Below are positions 1 through 8,643 of a stretch of 64,000 bases of DNA, piece after piece. The first letter of the stretch is position 1. Each line of letters begins with the position of its first letter. Below the pieces are notes generated by a model. It was not told the origin of the DNA, did no database searches, and worked only from the letters and a program-made list of their open reading frames with translations. The position numbers and the translations under genes were made by a program. Source of the stretch: G965226155 sp965226155 (GTDB lineage Bacteria > Pseudomonadota > Gammaproteobacteria > Eutrophobiales > Eutrophobiaceae); the NCBI GenBank assembly GCA_965226155.1, contig OZ245331.1, forward strand, positions 248,001 to 312,000, given 5' to 3'.

Positions 1-738
1 AAACTCGGGTCTCGACAGGCTTGTGGGTGCATGCCTATGCATGGTTTGCTGGAGATTGCAAAACAAGAAGGGCATACAGTCAACATCCTTGATATCCGTA
101 ATTCCGGCGACACAGCAGGTAACCATGACAAGGTAGTCGCTTACGGTGCGTTTTCTGTCCATCAAAATAATGAATTTAACACCTTACAATGTACTCAACT
201 TCTAGAAGTTGCCTGCCAAAGTATAGAACAGGGTTTCGACAATGGTAGTGCTTTACAAGTGAACCCTGGACGATATGACACTGACCTACAACAAAATCGA
301 GCAACTTTCGTAACCTTAACTTTCAACAATCAACTTCGAGGGTGTATGGGCACAACTGAAATCGTATCTACTCTGTTACAAAGTGTAGCTGACGGAGCTT
401 TCAATGCGGCATTTAGTGATCCTAGATTCAATAAATTGACCCAGCAAGAATTTGAAGCATGCCGAATCGGTATTTCTATTTTAACTGCAAAGCAGGAAAT
501 TAATTTTGATTCCGAAGGTTCCCTATTAGAGCAAATACGACCTGGAAAGGATGGACTGATTATAGAACGTGGCCAGCACAAGGCCACATTCTTGCCCACA
601 GTATGGGAAAGCATCACTGACCCTGAACAATTTTTGTATGGGCTAAAATCCAAGGCCGGGATTGCTGCCATAGACACACTCGACAAGGCTTGGAGTTACG
701 GATCGGAATCATTCTCCATATTGGTTTCAGAACGCTAG
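1..738 (+). CDS. MEMO1-AMMECR1 fusion (AmmeMemoRadiSam A/B type), 5'-truncated by window edge
   Basis: The frame is open from base 1, so the gene starts outside the window. About the first 50 codons match the C-terminus of a MEMO1-family protein (a Gly-Leu-Leu segment, then RNSGDTAG and a VAYGAF ending). The rest is an AMMECR1 domain with its hallmark LRGCMGT motif near the middle and a FLPTVWE segment later. In many genomes these two families occur with a radical SAM protein (AmmeMemoRadiSam system), separately or fused; their biochemical role is not established. The radical SAM partner, if present, lies outside the window. The first in-frame ATG is at base 31, but the MEMO-like residues before it show that it is not the true start. 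Family calls are firm; function is unknown. Confidence 0.85.
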   Translation, partial: KLGSRQACGCMPMHGLLEIAKQEGHTVNILDIRNSGDTAGNHDKVVAYGAFSVHQNNEFNTLQCTQLLEVACQSIEQGFDNGSALQVNPGRYDTDLQQNRATFVTLTFNNQLRGCMGTTEIVSTLLQSVADGAFNAAFSDPRFNKLTQQEFEACRIGISILTAKQEINFDSEGSLLEQIRPGKDGLIIERGQHKATFLPTVWESITDPEQFLYGLKSKAGIAAIDTLDKAWSYGSESFSILVSER

Positions 739-749
739 CATCTAAGCTA

Positions 750-1310
750 CTACTTACTCAGAGCAGTTTTCAATCGGCTGATTTCACTGCCCGCATGTTC
801 TGCACCATCTTTATCACCCTGCTTAGTTTTTGCCTGCTCAATAATATGCCAATTACCTAGCTGCAATTGTGTGTCTTTGAGAGAGAGCGAATTGGACTTA
901 TTTGCAAGCACATAGGCCTGTTGCCAATTTTTTTGACTGAGCCTAACATTTGCTAAACGATTCCAGAGCAGAGGATTTTTAGGGTCAAGTTCTAGACTTC
1001 TTTCTATCAAAGCAGCAGCGGATTCATTATTACCCATCTTCAATTCCTGTTCTGCATCTGATAATAGGGAAGAGATAACGGGGTTGCTTTGGTACCTGTA
1101 ACCACTGGTTCCCATTAATGCCTCAGTGGCATTGCTCGATTCAGTGATAGCTTGCGGCTCCGATCTGGATAATATTTTTTTTGATCTCATAGGATCGGAA
1201 ATCGAATGATCGATAACCGGGATCTCATCACGATGGATAGCCGTCGAACAACCTGCGCCACTGATCAAGATCAGTAAGATTAATACTCGCAATGCATGGT
1301 TTCTATTCAT
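750..1310 (-). CDS. TPR-containing lipoprotein
   Basis: A 186-residue protein with an N-terminal hydrophobic stretch ending in a lipobox (ISGAGC, Cys about residue 21), so it is probably lipidated and anchored in the envelope. Residues of about 80-150 resemble tetratricopeptide repeats (ALIERSLELDPKNPLLWNRLA followed by a second helix pair), which normally bind partner proteins. It lies 41 bases downstream of the PBP1b gene on the same strand and is probably cotranscribed, so a role as a PBP1b-associated factor is plausible. That is inference from position only. The last 25 residues are charged and contain no recognised motif. Confidence 0.75.
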   Translation of the reverse strand: MNRNHALRVLILLILISGAGCSTAIHRDEIPVIDHSISDPMRSKKILSRSEPQAITESSNATEALMGTSGYRYQSNPVISSLLSDAEQELKMGNNESAAALIERSLELDPKNPLLWNRLANVRLSQKNWQQAYVLANKSNSLSLKDTQLQLGNWHIIEQAKTKQGDKDGAEHAGSEISRLKTALSK

Positions 1311-1351
1311 TATTGAAATACGTTAAAAAAGTCAAAAATGGACCGCTCAGA

Positions 1352-3622
1352 CTAGCATGTTAACTGGTTGCCGGGATTACTACCTGTTAAATACGGTATG
1401 CTGTTCAGTGCAAGACATGAATCCTTAAATTTGATACCCGAAATCTCTTGCCAGTTAATTTCATCAGGCGCTACTTGGTTCAGCGATCGTATTTTCAGGC
1501 TCGCCATTATATCGGACCAGATCCGCATTGCGCCAGTTGCACCACTGAAAGGTGTTGGAAGATTATCATCCCTGCCCAGCCAGATCACCATTAACAAGTC
1601 ATCACTGAATCCGGCAAACCAGCTATCACGTGAATCATTGGTTGTACCAGTTTTACCAGCAAGGGTTTCATTGTTCACGAAACTCTGGCCTAACTGTCGG
1701 GCTGTACCTATTTTAACCACCCACGTTAACAGGTAATTGGTTAAATATACTGCACCACTATCAAATACCTGTTCAATTTCCAACTGATGCCGCTGTAGTG
1801 GCTTGCCTTGATTATCCAAGACTGCACGAATGGTTTTTATTGGAACCCGATACCCGCCATTGGCAAGAGTTTGATATGACTGTGCGACCTGCAAGGGTGA
1901 AATGTCAATAGAGCCCAGTAACAATGATGGAAAAGGGTTAATTCCTGACTTGATGCCTGCGTTTTGAAGTGTTTTAACAATCTTTTCTAAACCTACCGAC
2001 ATTCCAAGATGAATCGTAGCCAGGTTATAGGAATTAACAAAAGCTTCAATCAGGGTAATGGGTCCATGTTGAAGGTGGTCGTAATTATCCGGTTGCCAAG
2101 TAGTATCATCCTTTTGGGGGAGTGAAATTTTAGAATCCATTAGTTCCGAGAGTATGTTGTATGCATCCGGCTCAGACAGTGCAGTGAGATATACAAAAGG
2201 TTTTATCAATGAGCCTATAGGCCTTCTGGCATCTACTACTCTGTTGAAACCCGCCTGATCCCGGTCTCTTCCGCCAATCAAAGCAACGATTTCACCGTTC
2301 TCTGGACGAACGATTACTGAAGCAGTCTCAAGAGAATCAGGCGGTAATGAATGGTCTTTTTCAAGGCTCTCAATCCTTCGTAAAACTTTTTGTTCCGCTG
2401 TGTCCTGGATAATAGGATCTAGGGTAGTAAATATTCGTAGGCCCTCATTTTTAAGATCAGCAATATTATAATCTTCAAGCAGCTGCCGTTTTGCAAGATC
2501 GAGAAAAGCAGGATATTTGGACTGAGACCAGCCGGGCTTTTCGATAATTTGCAAAGGCTGAGACTGTAGGGCTAACAGATCATTATTATCAAGATGCTTC
2601 TGCTGATGCATCAGCTTGAGAACGAGATCGCGCCTTGCCTTAGCTCTCTCAGGGTGTGCTCTTGGGTTGTAATAAGATGCGCCTCGAACCAAGCCAATTA
2701 GTAATGCAAGTTGAGCACGATTCAGCTCAGGCAAAGGTTTGCGATAATAATATTCCGCCGCTGTTCCAAATCCATGGATACTACGTGCGCCATGCTGCCC
2801 TAGATAAATCTCGTTTATATAAGCTTCGAGTATGGCCTTTTTTGAATAACGTCTCTCCAGTAATACAGCCATGAACATTTCGTTTATCTTTCTTGTCAGG
2901 GTGCGCTCGCGGGTCAGGAAGTAATTTTTCACGAGTTGCTGAGTCACCGTACTACCGCCCTGTACGATATCTCCGGAACGTATATTCACCAGAAAAGCCC
3001 TCAAAATTCCGTACAAATCGATACCAAAATGACTGTAAAAACCCCTGTCTTCTACTGACAGCAAGGCATCGTACAGAAATTGTGGTACCTCATCGTAACG
3101 AACCAGAATCCTATCTTCATTATGATCTGGATAAACTTTGCCGATTAATTGCGGCTCTAGCCTGACATGAGTCAATTGATTGCCAGTAATCGAGTCATCA
3201 ATTCGGTTAACTTCCCCTGAGATAACTGAAACTCGGTATCTAGCAGCATCCTCTTGACCACCCCAATAATCAAACGAACGACCATATATCTCTATCGTCT
3301 GATCACGTTTTTGGTATTGTCCAGGACGAGTGACGACACCAGTGAATTGATAGTTAGTCGCTTTTAATGAATGCTCAATTTGAGCCAAGGTCAATCTTTG
3401 ACCAAGATAAATTTCTAAAGGCTTGGCATAAACACGAGTTGGTAAGGACCATCTCTTACCTTTAAATTCTGAATGGATTCTGTAATCAAGCCACAAAAAA
3501 TAACTGAGTCCAAGACAAATAATTATTATAAAAAGCTGCAGGATTAATAACGGAGAAACGGTAAATTTCTTGTTCTTTAAACTTGTCGCTTTTCGGCTTT
3601 TTTTCGATCGTCGCCTGTGCAT
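1352..3622 (-). CDS. mrcB: Penicillin-binding protein 1B, bifunctional transglycosylase/transpeptidase
   Basis: This class A PBP of 756 residues polymerises and cross-links peptidoglycan at the periplasmic face of the inner membrane. A basic cytoplasmic tail is followed by one membrane helix (about residues 24-45). A UB2H-like region spans roughly 60-150. The GT51 glycosyltransferase follows, with EDRGFY at 191-196 (catalytic Glu) and GGSTVTQQL at 222-230. The transpeptidase has SLIK at 471-474 (nucleophile Ser471), SYN at 531-533 and KTGT at 657-660. All catalytic motifs are intact and the length is usual for PBP1b. The ATG start is followed at once by the expected Arg/Lys-rich tail. A TPR lipoprotein follows in the same orientation. 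Confidence 0.95.
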   Translation of the reverse strand: MHRRRSKKSRKATSLKNKKFTVSPLLILQLFIIIICLGLSYFLWLDYRIHSEFKGKRWSLPTRVYAKPLEIYLGQRLTLAQIEHSLKATNYQFTGVVTRPGQYQKRDQTIEIYGRSFDYWGGQEDAARYRVSVISGEVNRIDDSITGNQLTHVRLEPQLIGKVYPDHNEDRILVRYDEVPQFLYDALLSVEDRGFYSHFGIDLYGILRAFLVNIRSGDIVQGGSTVTQQLVKNYFLTRERTLTRKINEMFMAVLLERRYSKKAILEAYINEIYLGQHGARSIHGFGTAAEYYYRKPLPELNRAQLALLIGLVRGASYYNPRAHPERAKARRDLVLKLMHQQKHLDNNDLLALQSQPLQIIEKPGWSQSKYPAFLDLAKRQLLEDYNIADLKNEGLRIFTTLDPIIQDTAEQKVLRRIESLEKDHSLPPDSLETASVIVRPENGEIVALIGGRDRDQAGFNRVVDARRPIGSLIKPFVYLTALSEPDAYNILSELMDSKISLPQKDDTTWQPDNYDHLQHGPITLIEAFVNSYNLATIHLGMSVGLEKIVKTLQNAGIKSGINPFPSLLLGSIDISPLQVAQSYQTLANGGYRVPIKTIRAVLDNQGKPLQRHQLEIEQVFDSGAVYLTNYLLTWVVKIGTARQLGQSFVNNETLAGKTGTTNDSRDSWFAGFSDDLLMVIWLGRDDNLPTPFSGATGAMRIWSDIMASLKIRSLNQVAPDEINWQEISGIKFKDSCLALNSIPYLTGSNPGNQLTC

Positions 3623-3662
3623 GGTTTAGGATAAAAATTAGCAATTATGCCCAGGAAAAGGC

Positions 3663-3690
3663 AAAAAAAAGGCCCCAATTATTGGGGCCT
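3663..3690 (-). terminator. Rho-independent terminator after the Lys-rich small gene
   Basis: Near-perfect hairpin with arms AGGCCCCAA / TTGGGGCCT around a TTA loop. On the minus strand it is followed by a run of eight T. It sits about 30 bases past the stop of the small basic protein gene at 3722-3899, which it presumably terminates. Confidence 0.85.
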
Positions 3691-3721
3691 ACAATTAGTG
3701 TCGAGAGGCATCTGGCGAACA

Positions 3722-3899
3722 TCATTTCTTCTTCCCCTTTGCAACCAATTTCTTTACAAGAGCCTGGCGTTTCTCTCTCCCCGCTTTAACCTCTGTTTTA
3801 GCTTTCTGAGCAGGTGTTAATTTCGAGGCTTTATTTTTTTTTGGCTTTCTTCTTAGCTTTTCTCTTTGTTACTTTTTTCTTAGCTTTCTTCTTAGCCAT
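3722..3899 (-). pseudogene. Small Lys/Ala-rich basic protein, apparent frameshift in an A9 tract
   Basis: From the ATG at 3899, preceded by a good GGGGAG ribosome-binding site, the frame reads a 22-residue peptide made almost only of Lys, Ala and Arg, then stops just after a nine-base A run. Removing one A would give a continuous 58-residue protein whose second half has an amphipathic appearance (KLTPAQKAK, then REKRQALVKKLVAKG) and ends in GKKK just before a strong terminator. The composition resembles bacterial histone H1-like or nucleoid-associated basic proteins; no specific family can be assigned. The extra base may be a sequencing indel, a real mutation, or a site of polymerase or ribosome slippage. 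The dedicated RBS and terminator support a real gene. Confidence 0.6.
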
Positions 3900-3980
3900 A
3901 ACGTTTACTCCCCTAGTACAAGTTGGATTAAAGAAGTACTTCTACAACACAACAACACAAAAAAATACAACTTGGAGACT

Positions 3981-4009
3981 ATTATAGTAGTGTTTTTAGA
4001 TATTTCTAA
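3981..4009 (-). promoter_or_regulatory. Possible promoter of the Lys-rich small gene
   Basis: A perfect minus-strand TATAAT lies at 3986-3981. A weak TTAGAA hexamer sits 17 bases upstream (4009-4004). The start codon at 3899 would have a leader of about 75 bases. Only the -10 is convincing. Confidence 0.35.
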
Positions 4010-4166
4010 TTTTTTTTCACTTTTTTTAAGAATTTTATGAAATTTTCATTCTTCAACAGTAGTTGATATAGATGCTCACGCGATGGACTTGTCTTAATTA
4101 AGCAACTTTGATACAGGTTCAAATTCTATATCAACGGAAGGATCTAGCATTTAATTTTTCTATTCA

Positions 4167-4826
4167 TTAACTGCTTTTCAGTTTATAAATTATGTTATCT
4201 CTTACAGTATTTACATTATCACTGCCGTTTACAGAATAATATATTGGTGCATTTTTACCTGGGGTTTTTCCCATTTTTTGGTAGTACTCAACCAACGGCA
4301 CTGTTTGATTGTGGTATACCTCGAGTCGCTTACGGACTGTTTCTTCAGCATCATCTTCCCGCTGGACAAGCACTTCTCCGGTTAAATCATCTTTGCCGTT
4401 CACCTTTGGCGGATTGAAATTGATATGGTAAGAACGCCCCGAATCTGGATGGATTCGCCTCCCACTCATTCTTTTGATGATTTCTTGCTCTTCCACCTGA
4501 ATTTCGACCACATATTCGACTTTTATATCGTTTACTCTCATCCCTTCTGCCTGCGCAATAGTACGAGGGAACCCATCAAACAAGTAGCCGTTTCGACAAT
4601 CATCTGCGGATATTCTATCTTTTACTATATCGAGTATCAGTTCATCAGACACCAGGTCACCGGCATCCATTACTTTTTTTAGTGCCTTTCCTTTTGCTGT
4701 CCCTCCCTTAACTGCTACCCTCAAGAAATCCCCAGTCGATATCTGTGGGATATTAAACTCTTCCTTTATGAAATTCGCCTGTGTACCCTTTCCCGCCCCG
4801 GGCGGCCCTAATAAAATCAGCTTCAT
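4167..4826 (-). CDS. adk: Adenylate kinase
   Basis: Catalyses ATP + AMP to 2 ADP in the cytoplasm and so balances the adenylate pool. The 219-residue protein has the P-loop GPPGAGKGT at 7-15, the AMP-binding STGDFLR segment near 31, DGFPRT near 84, and a LID region starting GRRIHPDSG. The LID lacks the four-Cys zinc site, as in most Gram-negative enzymes. The length is close to the usual 214-218. The gene stands alone; a Mth938-like gene is divergent. Confidence 0.95.
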   Translation of the reverse strand: MKLILLGPPGAGKGTQANFIKEEFNIPQISTGDFLRVAVKGGTAKGKALKKVMDAGDLVSDELILDIVKDRISADDCRNGYLFDGFPRTIAQAEGMRVNDIKVEYVVEIQVEEQEIIKRMSGRRIHPDSGRSYHINFNPPKVNGKDDLTGEVLVQREDDAEETVRKRLEVYHNQTVPLVEYYQKMGKTPGKNAPIYYSVNGSDNVNTVRDNIIYKLKSS

Positions 4827-4887
4827 TTATTTATATCTCCATGGTAAAAGTTAAAATACAGCCAACAAATTTGTTCATAAAAAACCA

Positions 4888-5274
4888 GTGAAAATAGAGC
4901 TTGATACCCCACTATCGGGGCAAATGTTTATAGACGCATATTCCGCAGATGGAATAGTTGTAAACAAGACCCTTTACCCAGGCAATATCATTGTGACAGC
5001 GAACAAGGTAATCACTAACTGGCCACCACAGAGCATATCAGAGTTAAATGCAGAGCATTTTGATCCAGTTATATCTCGATCTCCGGAAATCCTGCTAGTC
5101 GGAACAGGACTGCGGCAAAATTTTCCTGATCTCACTATTCTCTCTTCAATCATAACCAATAACATCGGCTTTGAAATTATGGACACAGGTGCAGCATGCA
5201 GGGCATATAATTTCCTAGTGGGAGAAGGTCGGATAGTTATCGCCGCCTTGATGCGGATCGAAGAAAATGACTAA
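4888..5274 (+). CDS. Mth938-like domain protein (DUF498 family)
   Basis: A 128-residue protein of the Mth938/Xcc981/NDUFAF3-type fold family. Recognisable features are the SGQMFIDAYS N-terminus, the central LLVGTGLRQNFPD segment and the ending MDTGAACRAYNFLVGEGR. The family is widespread in proteobacteria; the mitochondrial relative NDUFAF3 is a complex I assembly factor, but the bacterial role is not settled. It converges with rpoS, ending one base before that gene's stop. The start ATG is the first in frame and fits the family N-terminus. Confidence 0.8.
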   Translation: MKIELDTPLSGQMFIDAYSADGIVVNKTLYPGNIIVTANKVITNWPPQSISELNAEHFDPVISRSPEILLVGTGLRQNFPDLTILSSIITNNIGFEIMDTGAACRAYNFLVGEGRIVIAALMRIEEND

Positions 5275-5275
5275 A

Positions 5276-6313
5276 CTAGTTTTCATTGAACAAGGCATCA
5301 ATTGAAAAGCCTTCCCTTTCCAGTATATTTCGCAGTCTTTTGATTGCTTCCATCTGAATTTGTCTAACTCGCTCACGAGTTACTCCAAGTTCATCCCCTA
5401 TATCCTCAAGTGTTGCGATGTCTCGACCGTGTAATCCGTACCGGCGTTCAACTACTGTACGCTGTTTTTCGCTCAACTGGCCCAACCAAATATCGAGATG
5501 GCGTTTAACATCGCTGTTTTGGAGTAATAGTACCGGATCTATATTAGTTTCGTCCGGTAACGTATCCAACAGGGATTTGTCAGGCTCATATACGGATGGA
5601 TTATCAACGGAAGTTATCCGCTCGTTTAGACCAATCATCCTTTTCACTTCCTCTATCGGCCGGTCTAGCATATTGGCTACGTCTTCTGGGCTGGGTTCTC
5701 GATCAAGTTGCTGTGCGAGTTTGCGTGCAGCCCGTAAATAGACATTAATTTCCTTTACGATATGAATAGGTAACCTAACAGTCCTGGTCTGATTCATTAG
5801 CGCACGCTCTATGGTTTGCCGGATCCACCATGTAGCATAGGTAGAAAATCTAAAACCCTTTTCAGGGTCAAATTTTTCGACAGCACGAATTAATCCCAGG
5901 TTACCTTCTTCGATTAGATCGAGAAGTGCCAACCCTCGATTCATATATCGTCTTGCAATCTTTACTACCAATCGCAAGTTACATTCAATCATCCGTTTAC
6001 GAGCGTCTATGTCTCCACGCAAGGACTTTCTAGAGTAATAGACTTCTTCTTCAGCCGTTAGCAACGGTGAAAACCCAATTTCATTCAGGTATATCCGGGT
6101 AGCATCCAGTTCGCCTACGGTTAACGTCTGTGCATCGATTTTCGCAGTCAGATTGATGGCTGGCGCTTCTTCTATGGCAATGCTTTCGAGCTCGCCAAGG
6201 TCTGAAAGCGCCTCAGTACTATCCAGATCATCATCTTTATTTTCGATAGCATCATCACCATCAAGATCATTTTTGGGGACTTTTGGCTTACTGGTCATTA
6301 CAACTTTCTGCAA
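5276..6313 (-). CDS. rpoS: RNA polymerase sigma factor RpoS
   Basis: Stationary-phase/general-stress sigma factor of 345 residues. Region 1.2 begins near residue 68 (ATRIYLNEIGFSPLLTAEEE). Region 2 carries NLRLVVKIARRYMNRGL, LDLIEEGN and the FSTYATWWIRQ signature. Region 3 follows. Region 4 ends with the LGVTRERVRQIQ helix-turn-helix. The acidic N-terminus is somewhat longer than the E. coli protein (330). Its place directly after nlpD, 11 bases away, in the surE-pcm-nlpD-rpoS order separates it from RpoD. In enterobacteria rpoS transcription starts largely inside nlpD; that may hold here, but no promoter was identified. Confidence 0.93.
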   Translation of the reverse strand: MQKVVMTSKPKVPKNDLDGDDAIENKDDDLDSTEALSDLGELESIAIEEAPAINLTAKIDAQTLTVGELDATRIYLNEIGFSPLLTAEEEVYYSRKSLRGDIDARKRMIECNLRLVVKIARRYMNRGLALLDLIEEGNLGLIRAVEKFDPEKGFRFSTYATWWIRQTIERALMNQTRTVRLPIHIVKEINVYLRAARKLAQQLDREPSPEDVANMLDRPIEEVKRMIGLNERITSVDNPSVYEPDKSLLDTLPDETNIDPVLLLQNSDVKRHLDIWLGQLSEKQRTVVERRYGLHGRDIATLEDIGDELGVTRERVRQIQMEAIKRLRNILEREGFSIDALFNEN

Positions 6314-6324
6314 AAAAAGAATTA

Positions 6325-7125
6325 CTACGTAGATTTTATCGGCAGGAAAAGAAGAGGGTTAGTTGGTTTTCCATTTTTTCGAATTTCGAAATGCAGCATG
6401 GGCTTACTATTTTTTCCGTATCCCATTGTTGCTATTCTCTGCCCGGCAACCACCTTGTCACCTTCTGTAACATGAATGTTCTGATTATGCGCATATGCAC
6501 TTAGAAACGTTTCGTTATGTTTGATAATAATAAGCTTTCCGTAGCCTAAAAGTCCACTGCCACTATAAACGACTTCACCAGTTGCAGCAGCATCGATTGA
6601 TTGGCCAACAATACCGGAAATATCTACACCGTTTTTTGAAGTTGGCGTGTTCGATGTAAGTAACGGGCCATTAGCAGGCCATCTCCATTTGACTATCGAT
6701 TGTGTTGATGTCGGTTTAGTACTTGTTGCCGTTTTATTTTTAACTGGCGATTTTGAAGTAGCAGGGCTAGTTGGACGTGTTACTGTCTGAACCGGGACAT
6801 CAGGACGACTACTGCCAATAGTTGGGATTAGCCGTATTTCTTGACCAGGGTAAATGACATAACGTTCTGAGATGGTATTCCATCGAGCGATATCTCGGTA
6901 ATCCAACCCATAGCGCCAGGCGATAGAATACAGTGTGTCACCGCTGATAACCTTGTGGAACCCTTTACTAACCGACTCTGGTTCATAACTTGATACAGTT
7001 GCGGGGGTATTTATTTGACCTGTTTTCCTACTGTCAACCGGAGCCTCTATCGTCGACGTGCACGACTGTATGAATAATAATGAAATTATAATTCGCAGAC
7101 GCCTGGAGGAGAGATGTACCTGCAT
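6325..7125 (-). CDS. nlpD: NlpD-like LysM/M23 lipoprotein, amidase activator
   Basis: The 266-residue protein starts with a signal peptide and lipobox (LFIQSC, Cys about 22). A LysM domain spans roughly 56-100 (YSIAWRYGLDYRDIARWN, YPGQEIRL). A Thr/Ser/Pro-rich linker follows, then a C-terminal M23 (LytM) domain from about 165. The first zinc-ligand His of active M23 enzymes is replaced (NGVDISG), while LHFEIR is kept. This matches the degenerate NlpD type, which activates cell-wall amidases at division rather than cutting peptidoglycan. It is located between pcm and rpoS, in the standard order. Confidence 0.92.
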   Translation of the reverse strand: MQVHLSSRRLRIIISLLFIQSCTSTIEAPVDSRKTGQINTPATVSSYEPESVSKGFHKVISGDTLYSIAWRYGLDYRDIARWNTISERYVIYPGQEIRLIPTIGSSRPDVPVQTVTRPTSPATSKSPVKNKTATSTKPTSTQSIVKWRWPANGPLLTSNTPTSKNGVDISGIVGQSIDAAATGEVVYSGSGLLGYGKLIIIKHNETFLSAYAHNQNIHVTEGDKVVAGQRIATMGYGKNSKPMLHFEIRKNGKPTNPLLFLPIKST

Positions 7126-7127
7126 GC

Positions 7128-7760
7128 TTAGCTGGTACCTCCCACCATTGGGACAAAACTAACCTTGTCTAATCGTTCTTCACTATAGCCATCTTCCGTA
7201 CTTTTGATCAGTAATAATTCTTGTTCACCACTTTTCCCAACCGGGATGACCAAGCGACCATTTAAGGACAGCTGTTCGAGTAATTGCTTTGGGACACCCA
7301 TGGGAGCGGCTGAAACCAGAATACCGTCAAACGGGGCCTTCTCAGGCCAACCTAGATTACCATCACCAAATTTCGCATTAATATTTCTCGCCTTCAAGGC
7401 ATGAAATCGTTCACGTGCCTTGTTTAGCAAGCCATCTATACGTTCAACTGAATAAACTTGGTTAGCGAACTTAGACAAAATAACCGTCTGATAACCGCAT
7501 CCAGTACCAATTTCCAGGGCGTTATCCAATTCTCCGTCTTTAACCAGTGCCTCTGTCATACGGGCAACAATATAAGGCTGTGATATCGTCTGATTATGAC
7601 CGATTGGTAATGCCGTGTTGTCATATGCACGACTTGCCAGTGCCTCGTCGACAAAAATATGCCGCGGCGTATTCATGATTGCCTCGAGGATGATGTCAGA
7701 TCGAATACCCATAGTCCGCAACTGCTCAACCAAACGATTCCTGGCCCGCTGCGAAGTCAT
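7128..7760 (-). CDS. pcm: Protein-L-isoaspartate O-methyltransferase
   Basis: Methylates isoaspartyl residues in aged proteins with S-adenosylmethionine, starting their repair in the cytoplasm. Motifs are ALPIGHNQTISQPYIVARM (substrate loop), LEIGTGCGYQT (SAM site) and ILVSAAP. The frame stays open to 7835, and ATG codons exist at 7787 and 7760. I chose 7760 because AAGGG lies six bases upstream and the protein then begins MTSQRARNRL, typical of the family (210 residues). The 7787 start would follow the surE stop by four bases. It is part of surE-pcm-nlpD-rpoS. Confidence 0.9.
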   Translation of the reverse strand: MTSQRARNRLVEQLRTMGIRSDIILEAIMNTPRHIFVDEALASRAYDNTALPIGHNQTISQPYIVARMTEALVKDGELDNALEIGTGCGYQTVILSKFANQVYSVERIDGLLNKARERFHALKARNINAKFGDGNLGWPEKAPFDGILVSAAPMGVPKQLLEQLSLNGRLVIPVGKSGEQELLLIKSTEDGYSEERLDKVSFVPMVGGTS

Positions 7761-7791
7761 ACCGATCCCTTGATGATTACTATTCATTGAA

Positions 7792-8538
7792 TTACAGGTC
7801 AGTAGCCCATGATGCAACATCACCCAATACATCATAGCGAGTTAAATCAAATTGTAACGGTGTCACTGAAATTTTATTGTTTTTGATCGCGTTGAAATCC
7901 GTTCCTATCCCGGCATCATTTTCAGGACCCGCTGGACCTATCATAAATATCTCATTGTCACCTTTAACATCCCTCCTGATTGAGGGTTCAGAAATATGCC
8001 TTTTCCCGAGTCGGGTAACCTCCCAAGCAGTTATTTTACTGAATTCCACATCTGGAATATTAATATTCAACAGTAAATCAGGCGGAAGCGGCTGCAAAAT
8101 CATTTTTTCAATCAAACGGGAAGTCATCTTTGCAACTACATTATAGTGTGTGGGATTTTCGCCAGCAAGAGAAACGGCTACAGCCGGTCTTCCCAGATAT
8201 CTACCTTCCATTGCAGTAGCAACAGTACCGGAATATAAAACATCATCGCCGAGATTCGGTCCGGAATTAATTCCGCTTATTACCATGTCAGGGGCTTCAT
8301 CAAGCAGACCCGTTATTGCCAAGTGTACACAGTCCGTTGGCGTCCCATTGATGTACTTGAATCCATTATCAGCAACCCTAACAATTAATGGTGTATCCAG
8401 TGTCAGAGAATTACTGGCCCCGCTCCGGTTTCGATCAGGCGCAATCACAGTGATATCCCCTAAGGGCGAAATGAACGCAGCTAATTTCAGCAATCCAGTT
8501 GTCTGGTATCCATCGTCATTGCTTAATAAAAAATGCAC
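7792..8538 (-). CDS. surE: 5'/3'-nucleotidase SurE
   Basis: A survival protein that dephosphorylates nucleoside monophosphates and short polyphosphate, metal-dependent and cytoplasmic. The 248-residue sequence has the N-terminal LLSNDDGY metal site, APDRNRSGASNSLTL around 35-48, and SGINSGPNLGDDVLYSGTVA near 90-110. Length and motifs are complete. It is the first gene of the surE-pcm-nlpD-rpoS block, with pcm downstream at a very short distance, so translation is probably coupled. Confidence 0.95.
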   Translation of the reverse strand: MHFLLSNDDGYQTTGLLKLAAFISPLGDITVIAPDRNRSGASNSLTLDTPLIVRVADNGFKYINGTPTDCVHLAITGLLDEAPDMVISGINSGPNLGDDVLYSGTVATAMEGRYLGRPAVAVSLAGENPTHYNVVAKMTSRLIEKMILQPLPPDLLLNINIPDVEFSKITAWEVTRLGKRHISEPSIRRDVKGDNEIFMIGPAGPENDAGIGTDFNAIKNNKISVTPLQFDLTRYDVLGDVASWATDL

Positions 8539-8643
8539 TATTTGTTGATCGTAATTAGTTACTTGAATATCGATGGCAATCGATATGGTGAAAAGTGAAA
8601 ATAATGCTATCCGAGCAAAGAATAACCTGCTTAAACGACTTAG

